Below are positions 1 to 7,184 of a stretch of DNA of 64,000 nucleotides, in pieces. Below the pieces are notes generated by a model. The model was not told the origin of the DNA. It did not search any database and saw nothing but the letters and a program-made list of their open reading frames with translations. Both the position numbers and the translations under genes were made by a program. Within the stretch, counting starts at the first letter, position 1; each line of letters opens with the position of its first letter. The stretch spans positions 3,720,001-3,784,000 of the forward strand of contig NZ_CP061171.1 of NCBI RefSeq assembly GCF_014692875.1, read 5' to 3'. This DNA is from Pedobacter riviphilus (GTDB lineage Bacteria; Bacteroidota; Bacteroidia; Sphingobacteriales; Sphingobacteriaceae).

Positions 1-254
1 AAAACTGAATTCTTAATTTATCAAACAGCTTGCAGTTTTTTTGCAATAGTGGGGTGGCGAACAAAGGCTCAAGTTTAGTTTTTCAATTTATTTTTAGTAC
101 AGGGTTTGGAACTGACGGAATTCTATTTCCCCACCACAGCCAAGCAACAAACCGTTGGCGATTATGTTTCGCATACACCCACCAAAACGTATTCCCTATT
201 AGCAAAAGACAAGTAACGCTTGACTAAAACCTTAATTTTTCGTAAATTAGTGTA
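1..254. other. Intergenic sequence, no supported gene
   Basis: No convincing coding sequence is visible. A 65-codon open frame exists at 30-227 on the plus strand, but it has no recognisable composition or motif and no plausible initiation context. The stretch is AT-rich and leads into the TTG start of the next gene. It could be the tail of an accessory cassette that extends beyond the window edge. Confidence 0.5.
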
Positions 255-788
255 TTGAAAGAGCAGCAGACTACGAAATTTGATTTTATAATTGACAAGC
301 TTACAAACTCTATTGAAAACGCAATTTCAGGTGAAGTGTTTGATACATCAATTACAAAATTGACGGCATCCGATGCCAGGATTATTAAGAAGAGCGAGTG
401 GGCATTTGACTGGCAGAATGAGTTAAAGGATGAAGCTAAGCAGGTTTCTAAATTGACAACAGTTAACAATTTAGCTATCATCCAAGGACTTATAAGCTTT
501 ACCGACAAAGGCGACCACATTTTTATGAACATAATTGAGAGTGCAAAGTTCAACAAAGGAAAGAACAAGCTTTATAAAGGGGTTGCAGGAAATCTAATTG
601 CCTTTTGTTGTAAAACCGCATTCGAACTAAATTATGACGGAGTTGTTTCATTTGTAGCCAAAACCCAACTCGTTTCCCATTACCAGGAGACATTGGGTGC
701 CAAGATTTATGGTGGGAACAGAATGTTTATCGATACTAAAGAAGCATTTATTTTGACTACAAGATATTTTAAAGATTTTAAGTTATGA
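255..788 (+). CDS. GNAT-like hypothetical protein
   Basis: A 177-residue protein, apparently starting at TTG because no in-frame ATG lies near the beginning of the open frame. The first 65 or so residues are polar and helical. The C-terminal half has a pattern recalling acetyltransferase (GNAT) folds: a strand with NIIESAKFN, then KGVAGNLIAFCCKTAFE (loop plus long helix, where acetyl-CoA would bind), then YDGVVSFVAKT and a final HYQETLGAK helix. I infer a GNAT-type fold from this order, not from a confirmed match, and cannot name a substrate. Its TGA stop overlaps the ATG of the next small gene (ATGA), which suggests translational coupling. It could be half of a two-gene module; it lies in an accessory, low-GC patch. 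Confidence 0.55.
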   Translation: MKEQQTTKFDFIIDKLTNSIENAISGEVFDTSITKLTASDARIIKKSEWAFDWQNELKDEAKQVSKLTTVNNLAIIQGLISFTDKGDHIFMNIIESAKFNKGKNKLYKGVAGNLIAFCCKTAFELNYDGVVSFVAKTQLVSHYQETLGAKIYGGNRMFIDTKEAFILTTRYFKDFKL

Positions 789-958
789 TAAATTTCAAAA
801 AGATGGACGACAAAGACTTTGTATTCGTAAACAAAACTTTGACAGAAAAAGAAGAAAAAGAATTTAGCGATTTTCTAAAAACACGTAAGAAAAAATCTGT
901 TACAACTAATGTAAGGACAAATTCTAAGCCTTATATGGGTAATTGCACGAACCGCTAA
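785..958 (+). CDS. Small basic/acidic partner protein (57 aa)
   Basis: A 57-codon frame starts at the ATG that overlaps the stop of the upstream GNAT-like gene (ATGA), so translation is probably coupled. The first 40 residues look like a real small protein: MINFKKMDDKDFVFVNKTL followed by a charged helix EKEEKEFSDFLKTRKKK. After about residue 40 the sequence changes character, and the frame runs into the palindromic region that follows, so the natural C terminus may have been replaced or lost. The function is unknown. Size, charge and overlap with the upstream gene resemble antitoxin-like or accessory partners, but that is only an inference. Confidence 0.55.
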   Translation: MINFKKMDDKDFVFVNKTLTEKEEKEFSDFLKTRKKKSVTTNVRTNSKPYMGNCTNR

Positions 959-1128
959 CAGCAGATTTGGCAAAAGTGTCAGAAAATCTTCTATGACCTG
1001 CCAAATTGCATAAAGGTTTATCTCGGGGCCGCCACCATCGCTGAACTCTGGAGCATTGGGCGCCACTTTATTGTCCTTATATTGGACAATCTTAAAATCA
1101 AAGACAAGTCTTAAAACTTAAATGTAAC
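940..1128. repeat. Palindrome-rich junction between two accessory genes
   Basis: Between the small gene and the endonuclease-like gene lie two stem candidates. ATTTGGCA near 964-972 pairs with TGCCAAAT near 999-1006. ATTGTCC at 1070-1076 pairs with GGACAAT at 1084-1090. The TAACAGC and GGGCGCC motifs nearby have the look of a cassette junction, but no integron attC consensus pair could be confirmed. Confidence 0.3.
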
Positions 1129-1904
1129 ATGAATATTGGAAAGGAATTCGAGGAATACGTAAGATATATTTTTTTTTATATTTTAAACATAAAAGATGAA
1201 GGCATTGAAATCAAGGAAAGACATAAACTACGAGGACTTAGTGGCGAAATGCATGAATTTGACTTATTTTACGAATTTGACAAGTCGGGCTTTAAACATC
1301 AGGTAGGAATAGAGTGTAAAAATACTAACCGCCCCATTGAAAGAGCAGAAATACAAATTTTTGTCGATACGCTTAATAATTTTAGAAATATTGTAGGTAT
1401 TTTTATTTCTAAAAGTGGGTTTCAGTCGGGGCAAAAGAGTATGGTAAAAAACATGGACTTATTTTAATGGATAATGACGATTTGCCCACATTTCCGCAAA
1501 TGCTTGCGGATAGAATAAAAATGGTTGCTTTACCAGAGGAATCTCATATAGGCGAACCATTTTGGGTAATTATGGAAATAAATGATAAAAATAGGGTCAC
1601 AGGCTCTTACTATGGTACAAACAAACCATTCCCACATATTCCTATTTACCTCTCAAAACGTCATGCGGAATCAATGCTTGAAGTTTTAAATAAAAATGGT
1701 ACAGGAAAATATGCGGTTAGAGGATTGACTCAATATGCATTAAGAACATTTATTATCACAACCAAATTCATGAATATTCGCCTTATGATTTGCCTAAAAG
1801 ACAGAAATACGATTAAGGCGACAGACTTTTTTGCTTTTGAAATTTCAAATGACGAACTTCAGAAACAATATTACTATGGAGAGCAAATAGACTTTTCTCT
1901 TTAA
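1129..1904 (+). pseudogene. Restriction-endonuclease-like protein, frameshifted
   Basis: Two frames together describe one protein of about 258 residues. The first part (from ATG 1129) has a PD-(D/E)xK nuclease signature: HEFDLFYEF, then VGIECKNTNRPI (the E-x-K element), as in Mrr-like restriction endonucleases. In that frame translation stops at 1465-1467 after an unnatural tail. If one G were added to the GGGG run at 1428-1431, the reading would continue SGAKEYGKKHGLILMDNDD straight into the second frame (1467-1904), which gives the expected continuation. This is a one-base deletion in a G homopolymer: a true mutation, a phase-variable tract or a sequencing error. The substrate specificity is unknown. 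Confidence 0.7.
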
Positions 1905-2230
1905 TATTACCCAAAGAAAAGCGAACGTCCAATATCGTTTTTGTGCAAGTTGTTGGTGTCTAAAGAAATAAATTAACATCTGTAATTCCATTCTACTTTT
2001 TGTACGAAATTTTAACTGATACGATTCTAATCCCAACAAACACAAAGCCATTCTCCATTACCAGCAATCTTCACAGATACATTACTAAGACAGCTATAAT
2101 TTTTCGGACAATATTTGTTTCCCAATTGGGAACTTATACCTTTAAGCAATATCGATATAAAAACGCATCTTTTTCTAACTAAATCTTCTTAAAACATTAT
2201 ATTTAACGTTTAGATATACTAAACAACATC
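1905..2230. other. Intergenic region upstream of GH29 gene
   Basis: No supported gene. A short inverted repeat, GTTTAG at 2209-2214 and CTAAAC at 2220-2225, lies directly upstream of the fucosidase start codon and could be an operator. A 60-codon frame at 2000-2182 looks non-coding in composition. Confidence 0.4.
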
Positions 2231-4075
2231 ATGCGTTATTTTAAATTTTTTATTGTCTTATTCCCTTTATTTATAGTGAGCAGGCTAAACGCTCAACAAA
2301 AAAATTCTGATCAAAAAATGCAATGGTTTGCAGATGCCAAACTGGGTATTTTCATCCATTGGGGCATTTATTCTGTTAATGGCATTTCCGAATCGTGGTC
2401 GTTTTTTAACAACTATATTAACCACGATGCTTACATGAAACAACTCAATGGTTTTACCGCCGCAAAATACAAACCAGAAGAATGGGTAAATTTGATTAAA
2501 GAAAGTGGTGCTAAATATGCGGTAATTACCACCAAACATCATGATGGCGTTGCCCTTTGGGACAGTAAAATGCCAAATGCCACCACTACAGTAAAGAACA
2601 GTGCAGCTAAAAAAGATTTAATTACACCATTTGTGGCTGAACTCAAAAAATCAGGCCTTAAAACAGGTTTATATTTTTCATTACCCGATTGGAGTTATAC
2701 GGATTATGATGGTTTTACCCGCGATCGTAAACGGTATGATTACAAACAAGATCCTGCCCGCTTTAAAAAATTCCAGAACTATTTTCAGGGGCAGTTAAAC
2801 GAACTTTCTAATCAGTACAACCCCGATTTAGTGTGGTTTGATGGCGACTGGGAACATAGTGGCGAAGAATGGCAAGCCAAAAACATATTGGAAAATTTAC
2901 GCAAAGTAAACCAGAACATCATTATCAATTCGCGTTTAAATGGTCACGGTGATTACGATACTCCCGAACAAGGCGTGCCGGTGGTAAGGCCTACATCACC
3001 AGAGTGGGAATTGTGTTACACCATGAACGACTCATGGGGCTATCAACCTTACGACAATCACTACAAATCGTCAAATATGATTATCCGTACCCTGGTTGAT
3101 TGCATTAGCATGGGCGGAAATTTATTGCTTGATATTGGACCAAAAGCAGATGGTACTATTGCGCCAGAACAAGTAAAGATTTTAAAAGATTTGGGTCGCT
3201 GGACCAACAAACATGCGGAAGCAATTTACAGTACACAGGCTGGAATTCCGAACGGGCACATCAATGGAAAGACTGCTTTATCCAAAAACAAAGATATATT
3301 GTACCTGTATCTCGATTATAAAACAAAAAATGGGATTTTACTGTCGGGAATAAAATCGAGAATCAACAAAATTGAAGTAATTGGGAGCAAAGCACAGGTA
3401 TATTCGATTCAATTAAATGAAACAGATTATCTGCTTAATTTAAAAGATGCCGATTTTGACAGCGATGTAACCGTTCTAAAAGTATCATTAAACGGCCCTA
3501 TTCAGCTCGCTGAAGACAAACAGGAAAGCCTTTCGCTGGCAGACTTATATGCTGCGCCTAAGCAGCGGGGGTTAACCAACTTAAACCTGAGCAGGCTGGC
3601 CATTAATTTAAATGCAGGTACAAATATATTTCAGAATACCGGTTTACCTGCTGATGGCTTAGACTTTAATCCTGGAGTTAAAAACGTAGATCAAAAGATT
3701 AGTAACTGGGTAATCAAAAATGCCGAGGTCCTTTACAAAACAGGCAAAGGCATCCCCAGCGGACATTACCAGGGCAATACGGCACTTTCTGCCGATAAAC
3801 AAACCCTTTACTTATTTGTAGAAGGCACACCAACCGGCCCAATTGCCATTAAAGGTTTAAAAAATAATATCAGCAGGATCAGGATTGTGGGTGAAGGTAC
3901 CATGCTTCCGCACGAAATTTATAACAAACTGTACTGGAGCAAAATACCAGGAATTGTTTACATTCCTGTACCTAAAGATAAATTAGATCCTGAATTAACG
4001 GTAATTGCGGTGCTTTTAGATAGCCCGATTGATTTGTACCGTGAAAAAGTTGGTGCTATTGAAAGCAATCTCTAA
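2231..4075 (+). CDS. Alpha-L-fucosidase, GH29
   Basis: A secreted or periplasmic GH29 enzyme predicted to release terminal alpha-L-fucose by a retaining mechanism. A signal peptide covers residues 1-21 (cleavage after RLNA). The TIM-barrel domain spans about residues 28-340 and contains the family landmarks LGIFIHWGIYSV (38-49), TTKHHDGVALWD (100-111) and LVWFDGDW with the likely nucleophile Asp204. The acid/base is not obvious from sequence, as is common in GH29. Residues 340-614 form two related C-terminal segments, each with a TGKGIPSGHYQGNTALS-like start, probably beta-sandwich domains. It stands alone, about 5 kb from the second GH29 gene in the PUL, so it may serve the same fucosylated glycans. 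A neighbouring specificity such as alpha-L-galactosidase cannot be excluded. Confidence 0.85.
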   Translation: MRYFKFFIVLFPLFIVSRLNAQQKNSDQKMQWFADAKLGIFIHWGIYSVNGISESWSFFNNYINHDAYMKQLNGFTAAKYKPEEWVNLIKESGAKYAVITTKHHDGVALWDSKMPNATTTVKNSAAKKDLITPFVAELKKSGLKTGLYFSLPDWSYTDYDGFTRDRKRYDYKQDPARFKKFQNYFQGQLNELSNQYNPDLVWFDGDWEHSGEEWQAKNILENLRKVNQNIIINSRLNGHGDYDTPEQGVPVVRPTSPEWELCYTMNDSWGYQPYDNHYKSSNMIIRTLVDCISMGGNLLLDIGPKADGTIAPEQVKILKDLGRWTNKHAEAIYSTQAGIPNGHINGKTALSKNKDILYLYLDYKTKNGILLSGIKSRINKIEVIGSKAQVYSIQLNETDYLLNLKDADFDSDVTVLKVSLNGPIQLAEDKQESLSLADLYAAPKQRGLTNLNLSRLAINLNAGTNIFQNTGLPADGLDFNPGVKNVDQKISNWVIKNAEVLYKTGKGIPSGHYQGNTALSADKQTLYLFVEGTPTGPIAIKGLKNNISRIRIVGEGTMLPHEIYNKLYWSKIPGIVYIPVPKDKLDPELTVIAVLLDSPIDLYREKVGAIESNL

Positions 4076-4106
4076 TTATTTAACAATTGTAAAATAGTGG
4101 TTCAAC

Positions 4107-4138
4107 TTTACGATTATCCTTAAATTGCATTACTTTCG
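4107..4138 (+). promoter_or_regulatory. Candidate promoter for bshC
   Basis: TTTA at 4107-4110 is followed after 20 bases by TACTTTCG at 4131-4138, close to the Bacteroidota pattern TTTG-N19/21-TAnnTTTG. The bshC ATG at 4145 lies only a few bases downstream of the expected transcription start, so the leader would be very short. Confidence 0.4.
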
Positions 4139-4144
4139 CACATC

Positions 4145-5731
4145 ATGCAGGCAAAATATATCTCATATAAGGAGACCGGATCATTTTCAAAACTGGTTTT
4201 AGATTATATTAACGACGAAAAACAGCTTAAATCTTTTTACAGCTATCGTCCTGATATGGAGGGCTTAGCAAAAGCAATTGAGCATAGAAATTTCCTTGGA
4301 AACCGGGCAACCTTAGTACAGGTTTTACAAGATCAATATCGGCATTTACAACCCAATAAATCAGTTACCAAAAACATAGAACTTTTAGGTTCAGCGAATA
4401 CCTTTACAGTTACAACGGGCCACCAGCTGAACCTTTTTACCGGTCCGCTTTATTTTATTTACAAGATTGTAACCACCATTAATTTAGCCATCGAGTTAAA
4501 AATGGCTCATCCAGATAAAAACTTTGTTCCGGTTTATTGGATGGCAACAGAAGATCATGATTTTGATGAAATTAACCATGTAAGCGTTGATGAAAAAAAC
4601 ATTAGCTGGATACAAGCTACCAATGGCGCCACTGGAAGATTAAGCACCCAAACCGTTGCTGCTGCAGTAACTGCATATAAAGGATACCTTGGGATTTCTA
4701 AAAATGGAAAACGGATTGCCAAATTGGTAGAGCAGGCTTATTTGCAACACGACAATTTAGCCGATGCCACCAGGTTTTTAGTGAATAACTTATTCGAGAA
4801 ATATGGTTTGGTAATTGTAAATGCAGATAATGCGCAGTTAAAAAAACAATTCGCGAATATCATTACCGAAGATATTATTCAGCACAACAGTGCGAAAAAT
4901 ATAGAAAGCAGCTCGAAAAACCTGGAGGATTTAGGCTATAAAACCCAAGTAAATGGCCGTGATATTAATTTCTTTTACCTGATCGATAATTTGCGTGAGC
5001 GTTTGATCTTCGAAAAAGGAAAATACATTGTAAATCATACAGACATTAGTTTTACCGAAGCGGAACTAAAAGCCGAAATCGAATCACATCCCGAACGCTT
5101 TAGCCCGAATGTGGTGATGAGGCCGATGTACCAGGAAGTAATTTTGCCAAACATTGCTTATATAGGTGGGGGTGCAGAAGTAGCTTACTGGATGCAGTTA
5201 AAGGCAAATTTCGACTTTTATAAAGTTGATTTTCCTGTTTTACTACTTCGTAACTCAGCTTTATTGATTGATAAACGCAGTGCCCAGAATTTATACCACT
5301 TAGGTTTTTCTTTAGAAGATATATTTTTACCAGTTGAAGAGTTAAAAAACATTTGGGTAAAGCGAAATACAACTGCCCAATTGAGCTTGGCCGATGAAAC
5401 CAGGGCCATTAACAGCATATTCGATCAAATTAAGCTAAATGCCTATAAAATAGAGAAAACACTTTCTGTTTCTGCTGATACGGCAAAACAACGAACCAAC
5501 CATTTGTTAGCTAACCTGGAAAAGAAACTATTCCGCGCAGAGAAAAGGAAACATGAAATGGCATTGCTGCAGATTGACAATGTAAAGAAAAGACTATTCC
5601 CGAATGGAGCACTTCAGGAAAGAACCTTGAATATTGCGCCGATGTATGTGAATTACGGAGAAGATTTTCTTTCATCGTGCATAGAAAACTTCGAACCATT
5701 GGGCGGCGATTTTACTGTTTTATTGCCTTAA
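4145..5731 (+). CDS. bshC: Bacillithiol biosynthesis cysteine-adding enzyme BshC
   Basis: BshC joins cysteine to glucosaminyl-malate in the last step of bacillithiol synthesis, the low-molecular-weight thiol used in place of glutathione by Firmicutes and many Bacteroidota. The length of 528 residues is typical. Characteristic segments are the N-terminal YRPDMEGLAKAI, TVTTGHQLNLFTGPLYFIYKI (nucleotide-binding-like core), VPVYWMATEDHDFDEINHV and the C-terminal coiled coil leading to YVNYGEDFLSSC. It stands alone; the other genes of the pathway (bshA, bshB) are not in this window. The ATG at 4145 is the only sensible start and follows a promoter-like element directly. Confidence 0.92.
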   Translation: MQAKYISYKETGSFSKLVLDYINDEKQLKSFYSYRPDMEGLAKAIEHRNFLGNRATLVQVLQDQYRHLQPNKSVTKNIELLGSANTFTVTTGHQLNLFTGPLYFIYKIVTTINLAIELKMAHPDKNFVPVYWMATEDHDFDEINHVSVDEKNISWIQATNGATGRLSTQTVAAAVTAYKGYLGISKNGKRIAKLVEQAYLQHDNLADATRFLVNNLFEKYGLVIVNADNAQLKKQFANIITEDIIQHNSAKNIESSSKNLEDLGYKTQVNGRDINFFYLIDNLRERLIFEKGKYIVNHTDISFTEAELKAEIESHPERFSPNVVMRPMYQEVILPNIAYIGGGAEVAYWMQLKANFDFYKVDFPVLLLRNSALLIDKRSAQNLYHLGFSLEDIFLPVEELKNIWVKRNTTAQLSLADETRAINSIFDQIKLNAYKIEKTLSVSADTAKQRTNHLLANLEKKLFRAEKRKHEMALLQIDNVKKRLFPNGALQERTLNIAPMYVNYGEDFLSSCIENFEPLGGDFTVLLP

Positions 5732-5746
5732 TTTATTTTTAGATTC

Positions 5747-5809
5747 GTCATGCTGAACTTATTTCAGCATCTATCAAGCAAGACCCTGAAATAAATTCGG
5801 GGTGACGAC
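5747..5809. repeat. Dispersed palindromic repeat, family A
   Basis: This holds two hairpins inside an outer CGTCA/TGACG pair. The cores are CTGAACTTATTTCAG at 5753-5767 and CTGAAATAAATTCGG at 5786-5800. The same 15-base core, CTGAAATAAATTCAG or its complement, recurs at 7066, 26664, 59491, 59920 and 59955. It is a short intergenic repeat, possibly also acting as a weak terminator between bshC and the next gene. Confidence 0.7.
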
Positions 5810-5821
5810 AAATAGTATATT

Positions 5822-6907
5822 ATGAACTTCATCACTTTTACAGAAACCACCCTCAGAGCTTTTACTTATAACGTTTTTAAAAAAATGGGCTGTTCTGATG
5901 AGCATGCCAACTTAGCAACCGATGTATTGATCCGCTCAGATTTACGTGGAATCGACTCGCATGGTGTTGCGCGTTTAAGTGGCTACGTACGCCTTTGGGA
6001 AAAGAAAAGGATTAATGCCACACCAGACATTAAAATTGTACATGAAACCCCTACCACAGCAACAGTAGATGGCGATGCCGGATTGGGCCTGGTTGTGGCG
6101 CCTTTCGCGATGAAAGTTGCTATCGAAAAAGCAGAAAAATATGGCAGTGGATGGGTGTCGGTTAAAAATTCCAATCACTTCGGTATTGCAGGTTACCATG
6201 CTTTAATGGCAATAGAAAAAGATATGATCGGTATCAGTATGACTAACGCCAGCCCTTTGGTGGCTCCTACTTATGCTAACGAACGTTTACTGGGTACCAA
6301 CCCCATGTGTTATGCTTTCCCGGCAGGAAAATACCCACCAGTAATTGTAGATATGGCCACGGCAGCCGCAGCTAACGGAAAACTGGAAATTGCCCAACGT
6401 GCCAATAAAAGTATCCCTGATGGCTGGGTTCAGGATAAAAGCGGAGAAAATTCTACCGATCCGAACGAATTAAAAAACGGTGGTTCGCTTCTTCCTTTAG
6501 GCAGTGATAAAGATCATGGTAGCCATAAAGGTTATGGCCTGAGTGCTACAGTCGATATTTTATCAGCGGTGTTATCTGGCGCTAATTACGGTCCATGGGT
6601 GCCCCCTTTTGTCGCATTTTTAGAGCCATCGGCCAATCCGGTTGGAGAAGGACTTGGCCACTTTTTAGGTGCTATGCGTGTAGATGGCTTCAGGCCAGCA
6701 GCAGACTTTAAAACTCATTTGGATAATTGGGTAGAACGTTTTAAAAGCGCAAAAACGATAGATCCCGATAAAAAAGTAATCATTCCTGGCGAACCTGAAC
6801 ATGAATTTGAGCAGGAAAGGAAAATCAGCGGTATTCCATTAATTGATGTAGTGGTAAAAGACATGAATGAATTGGCTGTGAAATTGGGGATTGAAGAATT
6901 GAAATAA
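5822..6907 (+). CDS. Ldh-family malate/lactate/ureidoglycolate-type dehydrogenase
   Basis: An NAD(P)-dependent 2-hydroxyacid dehydrogenase of the MDH2/LDH2 superfamily (361 residues). This fold is distinct from classical Rossmann malate dehydrogenase. The family marks are DLRGIDSHGVARL (with the conserved His) near residues 40-53, DGDAGLGLVVAPFAM near 82-97, VKNSNHFGIAGYHA around 118, TNPMCYAFPAG and VDMATAAAANGKLE near 160-190, and the C-terminal FLGAMRVDGFRP. The exact substrate (malate, lactate, sulfolactate or another 2-oxoacid) cannot be decided from the sequence. It is flanked by dispersed repeats and has no obvious operon partner. Confidence 0.85.
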   Translation: MNFITFTETTLRAFTYNVFKKMGCSDEHANLATDVLIRSDLRGIDSHGVARLSGYVRLWEKKRINATPDIKIVHETPTTATVDGDAGLGLVVAPFAMKVAIEKAEKYGSGWVSVKNSNHFGIAGYHALMAIEKDMIGISMTNASPLVAPTYANERLLGTNPMCYAFPAGKYPPVIVDMATAAAANGKLEIAQRANKSIPDGWVQDKSGENSTDPNELKNGGSLLPLGSDKDHGSHKGYGLSATVDILSAVLSGANYGPWVPPFVAFLEPSANPVGEGLGHFLGAMRVDGFRPAADFKTHLDNWVERFKSAKTIDPDKKVIIPGEPEHEFEQERKISGIPLIDVVVKDMNELAVKLGIEELK

Positions 6908-6920
6908 TTCATCTTTTATT

Positions 6921-6959
6921 TAACCGCAAAGAACGCGGAGATAAAGGCGCTCGCAAAGC
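6921..6959. repeat. Dispersed repeat, family B (ccgcaaagaacgc type)
   Basis: The sequence TTAACCGCAAAGAACGCGG with a following GCTCGCAAAGC belongs to a degenerate intergenic family. Relatives occur at about 25884-25925, 30308-30340, 49112-49150 and 59452-59474. Confidence 0.55.
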
Positions 6960-6998
6960 TGGGCGGGTAATTCTCTTTTTTACTTTAAAAACCCAATC

Positions 6999-7031
6999 TG
7001 TCCGTAGAGTTCCGAAGGGCTCTACGGACAG
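6999..7031. repeat. Perfect 11-bp inverted repeat
   Basis: TGTCCGTAGAG at 6999-7009 pairs with CTCTACGGACA at 7021-7031. The hairpin lies downstream of the Ldh-family gene and is followed at 7063-7086 by another family A element (core at 7066-7080). No T-run follows, so it is a repeat more than an intrinsic terminator. Confidence 0.6.
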
Positions 7032-7105
7032 GAGAATGACAATTTAACTCTTTGAGATTAGATCCTGAAATAAATTCAGGAGGACGGAATCAAGAGAACG
7101 CACAT

Positions 7106-7138
7106 AAAAAAGCCGCAGATTTAACCAGAATCTGCGGC
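7106..7138 (-). terminator. Intrinsic terminator ending the PUL operon
   Basis: Read on the minus strand, a 10-bp stem (GCCGCAGATT with AATCTGCGGC, 7-base loop) is followed by a run of six T. It sits 47 bases beyond the GH3 stop codon and closes the ROK-susC-susD-GH29-GH3 operon. Confidence 0.85.
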
Positions 7139-7184
7139 AACTATTACTCGATATGGTTTATACCCAACCATAAGGGGTGTATTT

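Noticed and set aside
30..227. 65-codon open frame at the left edge
   Set aside because: No plausible protein character or start context; surrounded by non-coding sequence.
940..1128. Integron attC site
   Set aside because: TAACAGC and GGGCGCC are suggestive, but no pair matching RYYYAAC and GTTRRRY with attC geometry was found.
1420..1470. Programmed -1 frameshift in the endonuclease-like gene
   Set aside because: The GGGG run lacks a canonical X-XXY-YYZ slippery heptamer and no strong downstream pseudoknot is evident; a one-base indel is simpler.
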